Source: Nocardia sp. NBC_01730
Lineage (GTDB): Bacteria; Actinomycetota; Actinomycetes; Mycobacteriales; Mycobacteriaceae
Length of the DNA stretch: 64,000 bases
Assembly: GCF_035920445.1 (NCBI RefSeq)
Contig: NZ_CP109162.1
Span: 4,960,001-5,024,000 of the forward strand
Direction: 5' to 3'
Shown: positions 40,769 through 48,457 of the stretch, piece by piece
How the letters are laid out: every line of letters begins with the position of its first letter
Numbering within the stretch: position 1 is the stretch's first letter
Made by a program: the position numbers and the translations under genes
The notes under the pieces: generated by a model
The model's database searches: none
The model's input: the letters and a program-made list of their open reading frames with translations, nothing else
Told to the model about the DNA's origin: nothing

Positions 40769-41129
40769 CCCTTCGCGATACTGCGAACCCCTCGACCATA
40801 TCGGAAGCTATCCTCACCGTGGCGATGATCGATCGACTGCCCGCGATCGCGGGACGGCGGGCAACTCCCCCGATCATCGCCACCGCATGCGCCCGCTTCG
40901 GAATCAGCTTCGTCGAGTACACCCCCGCATTCGCAGTCCGTGCACCATCAGACCTTCACCAACCGGTTCGACGCGCGATATTTCGAATCGGCGGCCGCGC
41001 GGAACGGATTGGCACGAAATACCTTTGGACAGTAGGCTTCTCGAAGTAAACAGCAGTTGTTCGGCGGAAAACGGGGGGCTGCGCGGATGACCGCGTCGCC
41101 AGAACACACGAACATCTGGAGTTCCATCC
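40769..41129. promoter_or_regulatory. P450 intergenic region with nested inverted repeat
   Basis: 361 bp between two divergent P450 genes. GTGGCGATGATCG at 40819-40831 and its exact complement at 40871-40883 enclose 39 bp that contain a further palindrome, CCGCGATCGCGG (40841-40852). It could be a hairpin or a pair of regulator sites for the ferredoxin-linked P450. No coding sequence is trusted here. Confidence 0.55.
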
Positions 41130-42386
41130 TTGAGTACGCCACAGTCCCGGCCGGACACGCCGACCTGTCCGGTCGTTCACAGCTCGCCAATGGCTTCCGA
41201 AGGCCCGAGGGTGCCGCTGTACTCGTCGGAATTCGCCTCGGATCCGCACCGTGCGTACGACGAAATGCGAAAGCAGTACGGCTCTTTGGCTCCAGTCGAG
41301 CTGGCACCGGGCGTGCCTGCCACGTTGGTGGTCGGGTACGACACCGCGCTGCGGATCCTCAACGATCCCGAACGCTTCCCTGCCGATCCGCGCACCTGGC
41401 AGCAGAACATCCCGGCCGACTGCCCCGTCCTGCCGCTTATGGAGTGGCGTCCCACCGGGAGCCGAAACGACGGAGCGGCCCTCCATCGGTACCGGCAGGC
41501 CATCACCGCGAGCGTCAACAAGGTAGATCTGTACGCTCTCGATGCCACCGTGGAGAAGATCGCCATCCCGCTGGTCAACGCCTTCTGCCAGGCCGGCACG
41601 GCCGATCTGATCAGTCAGTACGCGTTCCCGCTCGCATTCGCGGTCGTCGATTCCCTGCTCGGCTGCCCGCCGAAGATCGGACAGCGGGTCGCGGCAGGCA
41701 TGGCCGCGATGTTCGAGGGGATCGATGCCGAGGACGGCAACAAGATGATCGCCGAGGCGATGCTGGAATTGGTGGCCCTCAAACGGACCGAACCCGGCAA
41801 CGACATCACTTCGGTACTACTACGGCATCCGGCCGAACTCGATGAACTGGAGATGATCCACCAGCTGACAAGCTTCTACGGCGCCGGGATCGAAATGCAA
41901 CAGAATCTGATCGGCAACACCCTGCTGCTGATCCTCACCGACGAACGCTTCGGCGGAAGTGTCCTCGGCGGGACCCTGTCCACCCGCGACGCCCTGGACG
42001 AGGTCTTGTTCAACAACCCGCCGCTGGCGAACCTCCTCACCACCTACCCCCGTCAGCCGATCCTCATCGACGACGTCTGGCTACCCGCGCATCAGCCGAT
42101 CGTCATCAGCATGGCCGGCTGTAACAACGACCCCGCGATCCGGACCGAGAATCACACAGGCAATCGCTCGCATCTGGCGTGGGGCATCGGCCCACACGCC
42201 TGCCCCGCGCAGTCGCTGGCCTACCTGATCGCTCAGGATGCCATCGATCAGCTTCTCGATGCGCTGCCCGAGATCCGGCTGGCCATACCGGTCGACGCAC
42301 CGACCTGGCGGCCTGGTCCCTTCCACCGGTCCTTGGTGGATCTGCCGGTCGCCTTTCCCCCCTCCGCTCCGCTGAACGGGTACTGA
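41130..42386 (+). CDS. Atypical cytochrome P450 lacking ExxR
   Basis: 418 aa. The heme loop HLAWGIGPHACPAQSLAYLI holds the Cys ligand. However, the K-helix region reads LDEVLFNNPPLANLLTTYPR, so the normally invariant ExxR is ExxF. The I-helix FYGAGIEMQQNLIGN has no acid-Thr pair. Streptomyces CYP157 proteins of conservon operons are a known family without ExxR and with a similar PHACPA loop. The start is TTG at 41130 after GGAG. Activity cannot be assumed. Confidence 0.85.
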   Translation: MSTPQSRPDTPTCPVVHSSPMASEGPRVPLYSSEFASDPHRAYDEMRKQYGSLAPVELAPGVPATLVVGYDTALRILNDPERFPADPRTWQQNIPADCPVLPLMEWRPTGSRNDGAALHRYRQAITASVNKVDLYALDATVEKIAIPLVNAFCQAGTADLISQYAFPLAFAVVDSLLGCPPKIGQRVAAGMAAMFEGIDAEDGNKMIAEAMLELVALKRTEPGNDITSVLLRHPAELDELEMIHQLTSFYGAGIEMQQNLIGNTLLLILTDERFGGSVLGGTLSTRDALDEVLFNNPPLANLLTTYPRQPILIDDVWLPAHQPIVISMAGCNNDPAIRTENHTGNRSHLAWGIGPHACPAQSLAYLIAQDAIDQLLDALPEIRLAIPVDAPTWRPGPFHRSLVDLPVAFPPSAPLNGY

Positions 42387-42441
42387 GAATCTCGCGATCT
42401 CCCGCGCACGTCGGAAGCGACTATCGGCTGACGCCGCGCGG

Positions 42442-42933
42442 TCACCAGCCCTCCCCCGCAGGCACCGGCAGCCGCCGCACCCCATCGACCACCTGCGCGG
42501 CCAGATCGTTGTATCCGTCGACCAGTTCCGCCAGCCGGAACCAGGCGGCGTGCACACGAGGATCTCCGGCGGTCGCGCAGGTCGTGAGCACGGCATCGGC
42601 ACGAACATGGGCGTCGGCGATGCGATCGATCACCGATCCGAGCGTCTCGGTGTGCAGTGCGACACCCTGGTGATGCTGCGGCACCTGCTGCTCGGTCCAC
42701 ACGTCGATCGCATGCACGAGATAGCCACGCTCATCACCATTCTCGGGCGCCACAACCGCTTCTTCGCGGGCGCGCATGGCTGCGCGGTGCAGGCCGGCGA
42801 GCAGGTACGCCCACCGCGCCAACGGATGGCCACCGGCGCGATCACCGCGGATGGCGCGCAGCAGCTCCTCGCCGGACAACAACGGTTCCATCCGGTCCAC
42901 TATCGCTCGTTGCGTCGGATATTCGGCCTTCAT
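42442..42933 (-). CDS. Hypothetical protein, possibly DUF4254-like
   Basis: 163 aa, helical. It contains HPLARWAYLLAGLHRAAMRA near residue 36 and a paired helix VHAIDVWTEQQVPQHHQG. The Trp/His/Arg spacing is reminiscent of DUF4254 proteins, but this is not certain. It stands alone between the atypical P450 and the hydrolase. Confidence 0.55.
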   Translation of the reverse strand: MKAEYPTQRAIVDRMEPLLSGEELLRAIRGDRAGGHPLARWAYLLAGLHRAAMRAREEAVVAPENGDERGYLVHAIDVWTEQQVPQHHQGVALHTETLGSVIDRIADAHVRADAVLTTCATAGDPRVHAAWFRLAELVDGYNDLAAQVVDGVRRLPVPAGEGW

Positions 42934-43060
42934 TTCCCAAATTCCCCTGCCGCTGTTTCAACAGCGCCGTGGCCATGGTTCCTCATTGATGATCTCGGGT
43001 ACGGCACTGAGCATCGACCTCCTTGGTGCCACTTTCCAGCTGAATGGAAGCAGCGAGGCC

Positions 43061-43107
43061 GTGAAAGCCGTTTCTGTGACGTCGGAATGTCAGGAAACGG
43101 CTTTCAT
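43061..43107 (-). terminator. Hairpin after alpha/beta hydrolase
   Basis: GAAAGCCGTTTC (43063-43074) pairs exactly with 43094-43105. The loop contains a further TGAC/GTCA stem. It is 9 bp downstream of the hydrolase stop. No U-run follows, so termination is likely but unproven. Confidence 0.6.
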
Positions 43108-43115
43108 GACATATT

Positions 43116-43922
43116 TCACAGGAACGCGGCGAGGGCCTTGTTGAAGCGCTCCGGTTCCTCGGAGAACGGCGCGTGACCACTCTGCTCGAACCGCACCGCC
43201 TCCGCATTCGGAAGCTGCGCGGCAAGCCATTCTGCGAGTGGGCCCGGGAATATCTTGCTGTGCGCGCCATAGATCAGCAGCGCCGGCACAGTAACCTCGG
43301 ACAGGACCGGCCGGAAATCGGCGAAGGCCATGTCGTACCAAATGGCGCATGCCGCCGAAGTCGACATCTTCGTCGTCTCCGCATACACGGCGTCGATCAC
43401 CTCGCCAGGCGGTGTTTCGGCGAAGCAAGCGGCGATGAACGGCTTGATCACCGAAGGGCGGGCGTGCTTCACCGCCTGAACGAACACCGCGAGGTCACTC
43501 TCGGTGTAGCCCCCTTGGAGCGGAAAGTCCCACTCCTGCGCGCTGAGGAAACGCGGTGACTGATCGACGAAGGCCACCGATCGCAACTGCTCGCATCCGA
43601 ACTGCCGCACGTACGCGAGTATCACCGCGGTGCCCATCGACCAGCCCACCAGGCACACGTCATCGAGCGCGAGATGCCGCAGCAGGCTCCGGATGTCACG
43701 CGCGTACTGCGCCAGGGTATGGCCGCCGTCGGTCTTACCGGAGGCACCGTGCCCCCGAAGGTCCACCGTGATCACTCGATTGCCCTCTGACAGCGCAGGG
43801 ACGTTCTGTGCCCAGAAGGTGGTGTTCATCGTCCACCCGTGAATAAGCACGACGGGACGACCGGCTCCGTGATCCTCGTAGTACATCGGCACGCCATCCG
43901 GCAGTTCCAGATAGGGCATCAA
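43116..43922 (-). CDS. Alpha/beta hydrolase
   Basis: 268 aa. The oxyanion segment is VVLIHGWTMNTTFW, the nucleophile elbow GWSMGTAV (Ser about 100), then an Asp-bearing YGAHSKIFPG region and the catalytic His in FEQSGHAPFSEEPERFN. It is close in type to non-heme haloperoxidase/esterase-like hydrolases. A decayed second copy of its 5' half lies upstream, and a GAF regulator is divergent from it. Confidence 0.9.
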   Translation of the reverse strand: MMPYLELPDGVPMYYEDHGAGRPVVLIHGWTMNTTFWAQNVPALSEGNRVITVDLRGHGASGKTDGGHTLAQYARDIRSLLRHLALDDVCLVGWSMGTAVILAYVRQFGCEQLRSVAFVDQSPRFLSAQEWDFPLQGGYTESDLAVFVQAVKHARPSVIKPFIAACFAETPPGEVIDAVYAETTKMSTSAACAIWYDMAFADFRPVLSEVTVPALLIYGAHSKIFPGPLAEWLAAQLPNAEAVRFEQSGHAPFSEEPERFNKALAAFL

Positions 43923-44498
43923 TGACCTCCAGCTCGTGGAAAATTGTCTTCTCGTACCATGGCGCGCCCGCCGTCACCGGCCAAGGCGACCGGAAGGGGT
44001 TGCGTACACGTTGCACGAGAGCCAAATGGTTGCGGAGAGATAGCAATGAGGTAGCCGCCAAGCGGCCGCACACAGGATCAAGTTGAATAGACAACTACTC
44101 ACGACTGCCGGATCGGAGAGGCTACCCGAGCGCATGGATGCCGGCGCCGGATTCCAATTGTTCGGGTGTGACGTGCGAACCGACCGGCTTACTCATATTG
44201 CCGGCGAGAGGAAATGTCTACGGCGATCACCCGATTACTCGACAGTGCGGCCGGCGGGTGCCGAGAAGCTCAGAATTTGGCGTTCATCGTCCAGCCGTGA
44301 ATCATAAGCAGCGCCTTCGCGCCTATGGCACGCCTGCCGTCGCAATGCAAGATGGACAAGCGGGGTTGCATAAACGTTGCAGCAATAATGTCGGCATTGC
44401 AGCGAGATTGCAACAGGGTTAGGCTCTTTTCGACGCCATGAACGATTCAGCGGGGTGGACGATCCCGAGCCGACTGGCATGACACGAGGCAGACGCGG
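43923..44498. promoter_or_regulatory. Regulatory region with repeated TTGCA words
   Basis: Between hydrolase and GAF regulator. GTTGCGTACACGTTGCA lies near 44000 (hydrolase side). A denser cluster at 44365-44415 includes GTTGCATAAACGTTGCA, CATTGCAG and GATTGCAAC. GAF/AcoR-like activators usually bind upstream of divergent targets, so these may be its sites; this is inference. Confidence 0.45.
44222..44400 (-). pseudogene. Degenerate duplicate of the hydrolase 5' region
   Basis: Minus-strand sequence reads ALLMIHGWTMNAKF before a stop, matching VVLIHGWTMNTTFW of the intact hydrolase. Flanking bases also align: GATCACCCGATT here against GATCACTCGATT in the gene, and the promoter segment GGGTTGCATAAACGTTGCA against GGGTTGCGTACACGTTGCA. 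Stops, indels and missing parts make it non-functional. Confidence 0.7.
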
Positions 44499-44525
44499 TT
44501 GGTGACGAGGCAGACGCAGTTGGTG
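44484..44525 (+). repeat. 21-bp tandem duplication over a start site
   Basis: ACGAGGCAGACGCGGTTGGTG is followed directly by the same 21 bases with one change. Each unit holds a GAGGCAG Shine-Dalgarno-like run and TTG-GTG start codons in the frame of the GAF regulator, so the translation start signal itself is duplicated. Confidence 0.85.
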
Positions 44526-45749
44526 CGTGCAGACGTACGCGCCTCATGGGATCGTGCGCAACGCTGGGGTCTGCATCCCGACCGGCATCTCCCCGAAGTG
44601 GGTTTGGCTGAAGACGAGGTCCGCACCTGGCGCCGCGAACATCAGATGGCCAGCATCTGGCCGACGCTGTTCGCGAGCCTGGAGACTGCGGCGTCGATGC
44701 CGGGCCACGTGTTGTTCGGTGCCGACGCCGACGGCCACCTCCTCTGGGTCCATGGCGATTCCGATGCCCGGCATGTGGCGGAACGGGCGAACCTCGTCCC
44801 GGGGGCACGCTGGCACGAAACCGAAGCGGGTACCAATGGTGTCGGCACAGCCCTGGCCCTCGGCAGACCCTTCCAAGTCCGCGGCACCGAACACTACCTG
44901 TCCGTTGCCGCGGACTTCACCTGCACGGCGGCCCCCATCAGGGATCCGGCCAGCGGTGCGGTGATCGGAGTCGTCGACATCACCAGCAAGCTCCGCAACA
45001 CGAGTTCGCTTGCGCTGCCGCTGGTTACGACGGCAGCCCGCCTCGCCGAGGCGCACCTGCGCGACCTCCTCCGGCAGCGGGACGCGGAATTGCGCATTCG
45101 TTACCTCGACCGCGTCCTCAACCGTGTCGGCGACCACTGTGCGCTGGTGACGGAAGAGGGGCGATTGCTGCATGCGGCGCCGTCGGGATGGCTCCCCGCC
45201 AGGTGGCCCGCACCGGTGATCGAGGGGGTAACCAGACTGCCCGATGGACGTCGGGTCGTTGTCGAACGACTGTCGCCGGGCGGCCCGTTCTCCGTCTACG
45301 CACTGCCGAACGACGTTTCGGGCGAACTAGCCCCACGAGTGAGCGCGCTGGGTCGTGATCGCGCCGTGCTGTGGATGGACGGGACCGCCCACGAACTCAG
45401 TCTCCGGCACAGCGAGCTGGTAGTTCTCCTGCTGGCCAACCCGGATGGGCTGACCGCGGCAACCTTGGCCCGAGAGCTGTACGGCAGCACCGGAAAAGAA
45501 GTGACGGTCCGAGCGGAACTCACACGGCTTCGACGAATTGTCGGGTATCGCCTGTCCTCGGATCCCTACCGCCTCGACAGCCGGATCGGCACCGATTTCC
45601 AGCAGTTGGAAGCAGAAGTCACGAAGGGCTCCGTGGGCTATCTTCCGGACAGATACCCGCAATTGCTACCGGCATCACAGGCCCCTGGCATTCGGCGGTT
45701 GCGGGAGCGACTTCGTAACCAGCCGACGTCCAGCGGCTCGGCGGAGTAG
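44502..45749 (+). CDS. GAF-domain transcriptional regulator (AcoR N-terminus-like)
   Basis: 415 aa. The N-terminal V4R/GAF-type sensor contains VPGARWHETEAGTNGVGTAL and HYLSVAADFTCTAAPIRDPA, then GVVDITSK, the pattern of AcoR/DhaR GAF domains. There is no AAA+ sigma-54 domain. The C-terminal third, with LSLRHSELVVLLLANPDGLT, ELYGSTGKEVTVRAELTRLR and RLDSRIGTDF, looks like a winged-helix output domain typical of actinobacterial GAF regulators. The start is ambiguous because of the 21-bp duplication (44499, 44502, 44520 or 44523). Confidence 0.83.
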   Translation: MTRQTQLVRADVRASWDRAQRWGLHPDRHLPEVGLAEDEVRTWRREHQMASIWPTLFASLETAASMPGHVLFGADADGHLLWVHGDSDARHVAERANLVPGARWHETEAGTNGVGTALALGRPFQVRGTEHYLSVAADFTCTAAPIRDPASGAVIGVVDITSKLRNTSSLALPLVTTAARLAEAHLRDLLRQRDAELRIRYLDRVLNRVGDHCALVTEEGRLLHAAPSGWLPARWPAPVIEGVTRLPDGRRVVVERLSPGGPFSVYALPNDVSGELAPRVSALGRDRAVLWMDGTAHELSLRHSELVVLLLANPDGLTAATLARELYGSTGKEVTVRAELTRLRRIVGYRLSSDPYRLDSRIGTDFQQLEAEVTKGSVGYLPDRYPQLLPASQAPGIRRLRERLRNQPTSSGSAE

Positions 45750-45833
45750 TCGCTTCCGGGCCGACCATCGCTGACAGGCATGGTCCCGAAATGCCGGTGC
45801 GGCGCAGACCGCCAGTCCCGATATCACGCTCGG

Positions 45834-46028
45834 ATGCGACACCGCGCGGAGTATGGCGGCGGCGGGCCGGATGCGCATTTCCGCACCGTGGTCAGCGATG
45901 ACGCCCCGTGGGACAGCGCCTTCTCACCCGCGTTCGACGCCGTGGTGGAGGTGGTCCAAGATTGGGCTTTCCAACGAGAGCGCTGGCGAGTTGCGCTGCA
46001 GTGGAAACGATTGGAGTTCGACCGCTGA
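45834..46028 (+). CDS. Short hypothetical ORF or gene fragment (64 aa)
   Basis: An open frame with mostly G/C third codon positions, containing HFRTVVSDDAPWDSAFSPAF and WAFQRERWRVALQWKRLEF. No clear ribosome-binding site and no recognised family. It may be the tail of a lost gene. Confidence 0.3.
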   Translation: MRHRAEYGGGGPDAHFRTVVSDDAPWDSAFSPAFDAVVEVVQDWAFQRERWRVALQWKRLEFDR

Positions 46029-46442
46029 TCAGCCCGGCCGGTCGAACGTCGTGATCGCGTGAGTTGATCAGACGGTCACGGGTCCGGTGCGGCGGTCAGC
46101 GCGACCGCTCCCTTACGTCCATCCGCCGAGCCCACCCCGGTCTCGATACCTCACAACGGCGAATCCCCTTGCGTATCCGGACCTTCCGAGCATACGGCCC
46201 AATTCCCCTTGGCGATCAGGCCGCACGGCACTGGCGCGGGAACGCCCCTCAACCGAAGCACTGCCGCGCACGGTCAAAGGATTGCCGGCTGACTCAACCC
46301 CGGACACTAGTGCTGTGCGGAAACTGCACGCGTGCGCAGCCGATGTGATGGTTTGACCCATTCAAGGAACCCGGAGGGTGGCCGTGCCGAGGTCGCTGGC
46401 TGTGGATGCGGCTGTGTCTGAGGGTGTGCGCCGCGTCAAGCC
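46029..46442. other. Gene-poor intergenic stretch
   Basis: 414 bp before the convergent end of the sortase gene. No credible gene, RNA or repeat was recognised. Confidence 0.45.
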
Positions 46443-47096
46443 TTATCGGGCGCCGACGGCGGCGGCTGGGGTGGTTGCGGTCAGCGAGGTGTAGGCGACG
46501 ATGTTGGACTGGTAGCTTCGAGTCTCGCGGTCGAATTCGCCTCCGCAGGTGACCAGCTGCAATGCGCCGTGGCCATGCGATCCATACACTTCTTCGGCCG
46601 GGAACTCCATCTTCGGATACGCCTCGACCTTGGTAACGGCGAAACGCGCTGTCCGGCCATCACTCAAACTCACCTCGACCTCATCGCCTGCTTGCAGGGA
46701 CGGGAGCCGGTAGAACACCGCCGGACCGTCGAAGGAATCCGCGTGGCCCAGGATCACCGCCGAACCCTTCTGGCCGGGCGATGGCCCGAACTTGTACCAC
46801 CCCGGCTTCTGGAAATCGTTGGGTACCTCGACGGTTTCGTCGGGATTGAGTCCGAGTGTGACGAGTGACGTGTCGACACCGATGGAAGGGATGCGCAGCG
46901 CCACCGGCACCGGGGAGTCCGCCTCCGGACCCGCGGCACCAGACGGTTCAGCGGATCCGGAGACCGGCGGCGATGCGAGTTCCGACGGGCCCGGGTCGTG
47001 CTGGCCACGTGAGGTCAGCACGAACAGTCCCATGGCGATGAGCAACATTACAGCGGCGAGCACCCACCCCGTTTTCCCCCTCTTCCCTCTTTTCAC
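46443..47096 (-). CDS. Class F sortase
   Basis: 217 aa. A basic N-terminus and membrane anchor (GWVLAAVMLLIAMGLFVLTS) precede a Pro/Ser linker and the sortase barrel: LRIPSIGVDTSLVTLGLNP, catalytic His in VILGHADSFDGPAVFYRL, catalytic Cys in LQLVTCGGEF and Arg in DRETRSYQSNIVAYT. The GTG start overlaps the preceding stop (GTGA) and has GGAGG four bases upstream, so it is translationally coupled to the surface protein gene, its likely substrate. Confidence 0.93.
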   Translation of the reverse strand: MKRGKRGKTGWVLAAVMLLIAMGLFVLTSRGQHDPGPSELASPPVSGSAEPSGAAGPEADSPVPVALRIPSIGVDTSLVTLGLNPDETVEVPNDFQKPGWYKFGPSPGQKGSAVILGHADSFDGPAVFYRLPSLQAGDEVEVSLSDGRTARFAVTKVEAYPKMEFPAEEVYGSHGHGALQLVTCGGEFDRETRSYQSNIVAYTSLTATTPAAAVGAR

Positions 47097-48457
47097 GGTG
47101 CCTCCGGATTCGAATTCGCTTGTCTCGGAGCCGAGGTCACCCATCGCGGCCGCCTGCGCAGCCGGGCGACCTTACCAACCGCAACACCGGACCCGGCCAG
47201 GGGCAGACCTGCGAGGGGCAGGAGAACCGCGCTGCCATTGGGGTGGGGAGCAGTTCCGCCCCCACCGGTTTCCGGATGCCCCTTCGGAATAATGTAGCCC
47301 TCCCCACCAGGGCCACCTTGGCCTTCACCTGGGCCACCCTCACCAGGCCCACCAGGGCCGCCCTCACCGGGGCCACCCTCACCGGGGCCACCAGGGCCGC
47401 CCTCACCGGGGCCACCCTCACCCGGCCCACCAGGGCCACCCTCACCGGGGCCACCCCCACCCGGCCCACCAGGCCCACCCCCACCACCCCCACCGGGCCC
47501 ACCGGGGACACCCGGGACACCCGGGACACCCGGGACACCGGGCCCACCAAGCCCACCGGGAATCGGAATCGGAATCGGGATAGGAATCGGGAGAGGAAGA
47601 ACGGGGACCCCAACCGGCGGCGAAACGACGGTCGTCGTGGGGAGGCCTGTCGTGGTCGAGGTCGGCGGCGGGCCTGTCGTGGTCGAGGTCGGCGGCGGAG
47701 TAGTCGTCGAGGTCGGCGGGATGGCGCAGTTCGGCCGCGTAATGATGTTGTCATCCAGGCTGACCTGTCCGTTGCGGGCCAACACGCGCCCGTTCACGGT
47801 GCTGCTGGTCTGCACTGATATCGAAGTCAACGCCATGATCGTTCCGACGAAGGTGGTGTTGGTACCCAAGGTCGCTGAGCTACCCACCTGCCAAAACACG
47901 TTGCACGGCGAGGCTCCGTTGATGAGGGCGACCGTGCTGCTCGACGCGGTGATCAACGTCGACCCGGCCTGGAAGATCCACACGGCGTTGGGATCGCCCT
48001 GCGCGTCCAGGGTGACCGTGCCGGTCAGACCCATCGGGCCCGCCGTGTTGTATACTCCCGCGACCAGGGTTAGCCCGCCGAGATCCGCCGGCACCCCGAT
48101 GGCCGGCGTCCGGCCCGCCGCATCGTTATACGCGGTCGTCAGATCGTTTTGAGCCTGCAGCGCAACGGCATCGGCGACATGCTGCGTTCCATTGATCACC
48201 ACTCCTGGCGGAAAGCCGGTCACCGCGCTCCCCGGGCTGACCCCGAGGTCCCCGGAGATGACCGAAGGACCGGTGTTGGTGACCGTGGTGCCCGCCAACA
48301 CCGCGAAGGGCGTCGCAGTCCCCAACCCGACTGGGGGCTGTGCGGCCGAGGCGACCCCACCCCAAACCACCAGTCCGGTGACGATCCCGGCAGCCATTAC
48401 CACCAGAAGCCAACGGCGTAATAGACCCCCACGAACGAAATGAATCAGCGATGGCAC
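47093..48457 (-). CDS. Secreted DUF3494 (ice-binding-type) protein with collagen-like stalk and sorting signal
   Basis: 454 aa. Signal peptide: RRWLLVVMAAGIVTGLVVWG and the Ala-x-Ala region. The DUF3494 beta-helix (about 40-235) contains GDLGVSPGSAVTGFPPGVVI and AVWIFQAGSTLITASSSTVA. A Thr/Pro linker, then a Gly-Pro-Glu-rich collagen-like segment (about 300-400), and a C-terminal HPETGGGG motif, hydrophobic stretch and RLRRRPR tail form a sortase signal. GTG at 48457 after GAGGGGAAG. It is followed at once by a class F sortase. Ice binding, adhesion or both are possible. Confidence 0.9.
   Translation of the reverse strand: MPSLIHFVRGGLLRRWLLVVMAAGIVTGLVVWGGVASAAQPPVGLGTATPFAVLAGTTVTNTGPSVISGDLGVSPGSAVTGFPPGVVINGTQHVADAVALQAQNDLTTAYNDAAGRTPAIGVPADLGGLTLVAGVYNTAGPMGLTGTVTLDAQGDPNAVWIFQAGSTLITASSSTVALINGASPCNVFWQVGSSATLGTNTTFVGTIMALTSISVQTSSTVNGRVLARNGQVSLDDNIITRPNCAIPPTSTTTPPPTSTTTGPPPTSTTTGLPTTTVVSPPVGVPVLPLPIPIPIPIPIPGGLGGPGVPGVPGVPGVPGGPGGGGGGGPGGPGGGGPGEGGPGGPGEGGPGEGGPGGPGEGGPGEGGPGGPGEGGPGEGQGGPGGEGYIIPKGHPETGGGGTAPHPNGSAVLLPLAGLPLAGSGVAVGKVARLRRRPRWVTSAPRQANSNPEAP
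47302..47563 (-). repeat. Collagen-like Gly-Pro-rich coding repeat
   Basis: Reiterated GGCCCxGGTGAGGGTGGC-type units encode GPGEGGPGGPGEGG and GVPGVPGVPG blocks within the DUF3494 protein. The DNA repeats are nearly identical, so copy number probably varies between strains. Confidence 0.9.

Noticed and set aside
40605..40922. Minus-strand frame overlapping the P450 start
   Set aside because: The inverted repeat lies inside it, and the P450 N-terminus explains the coding signal better.
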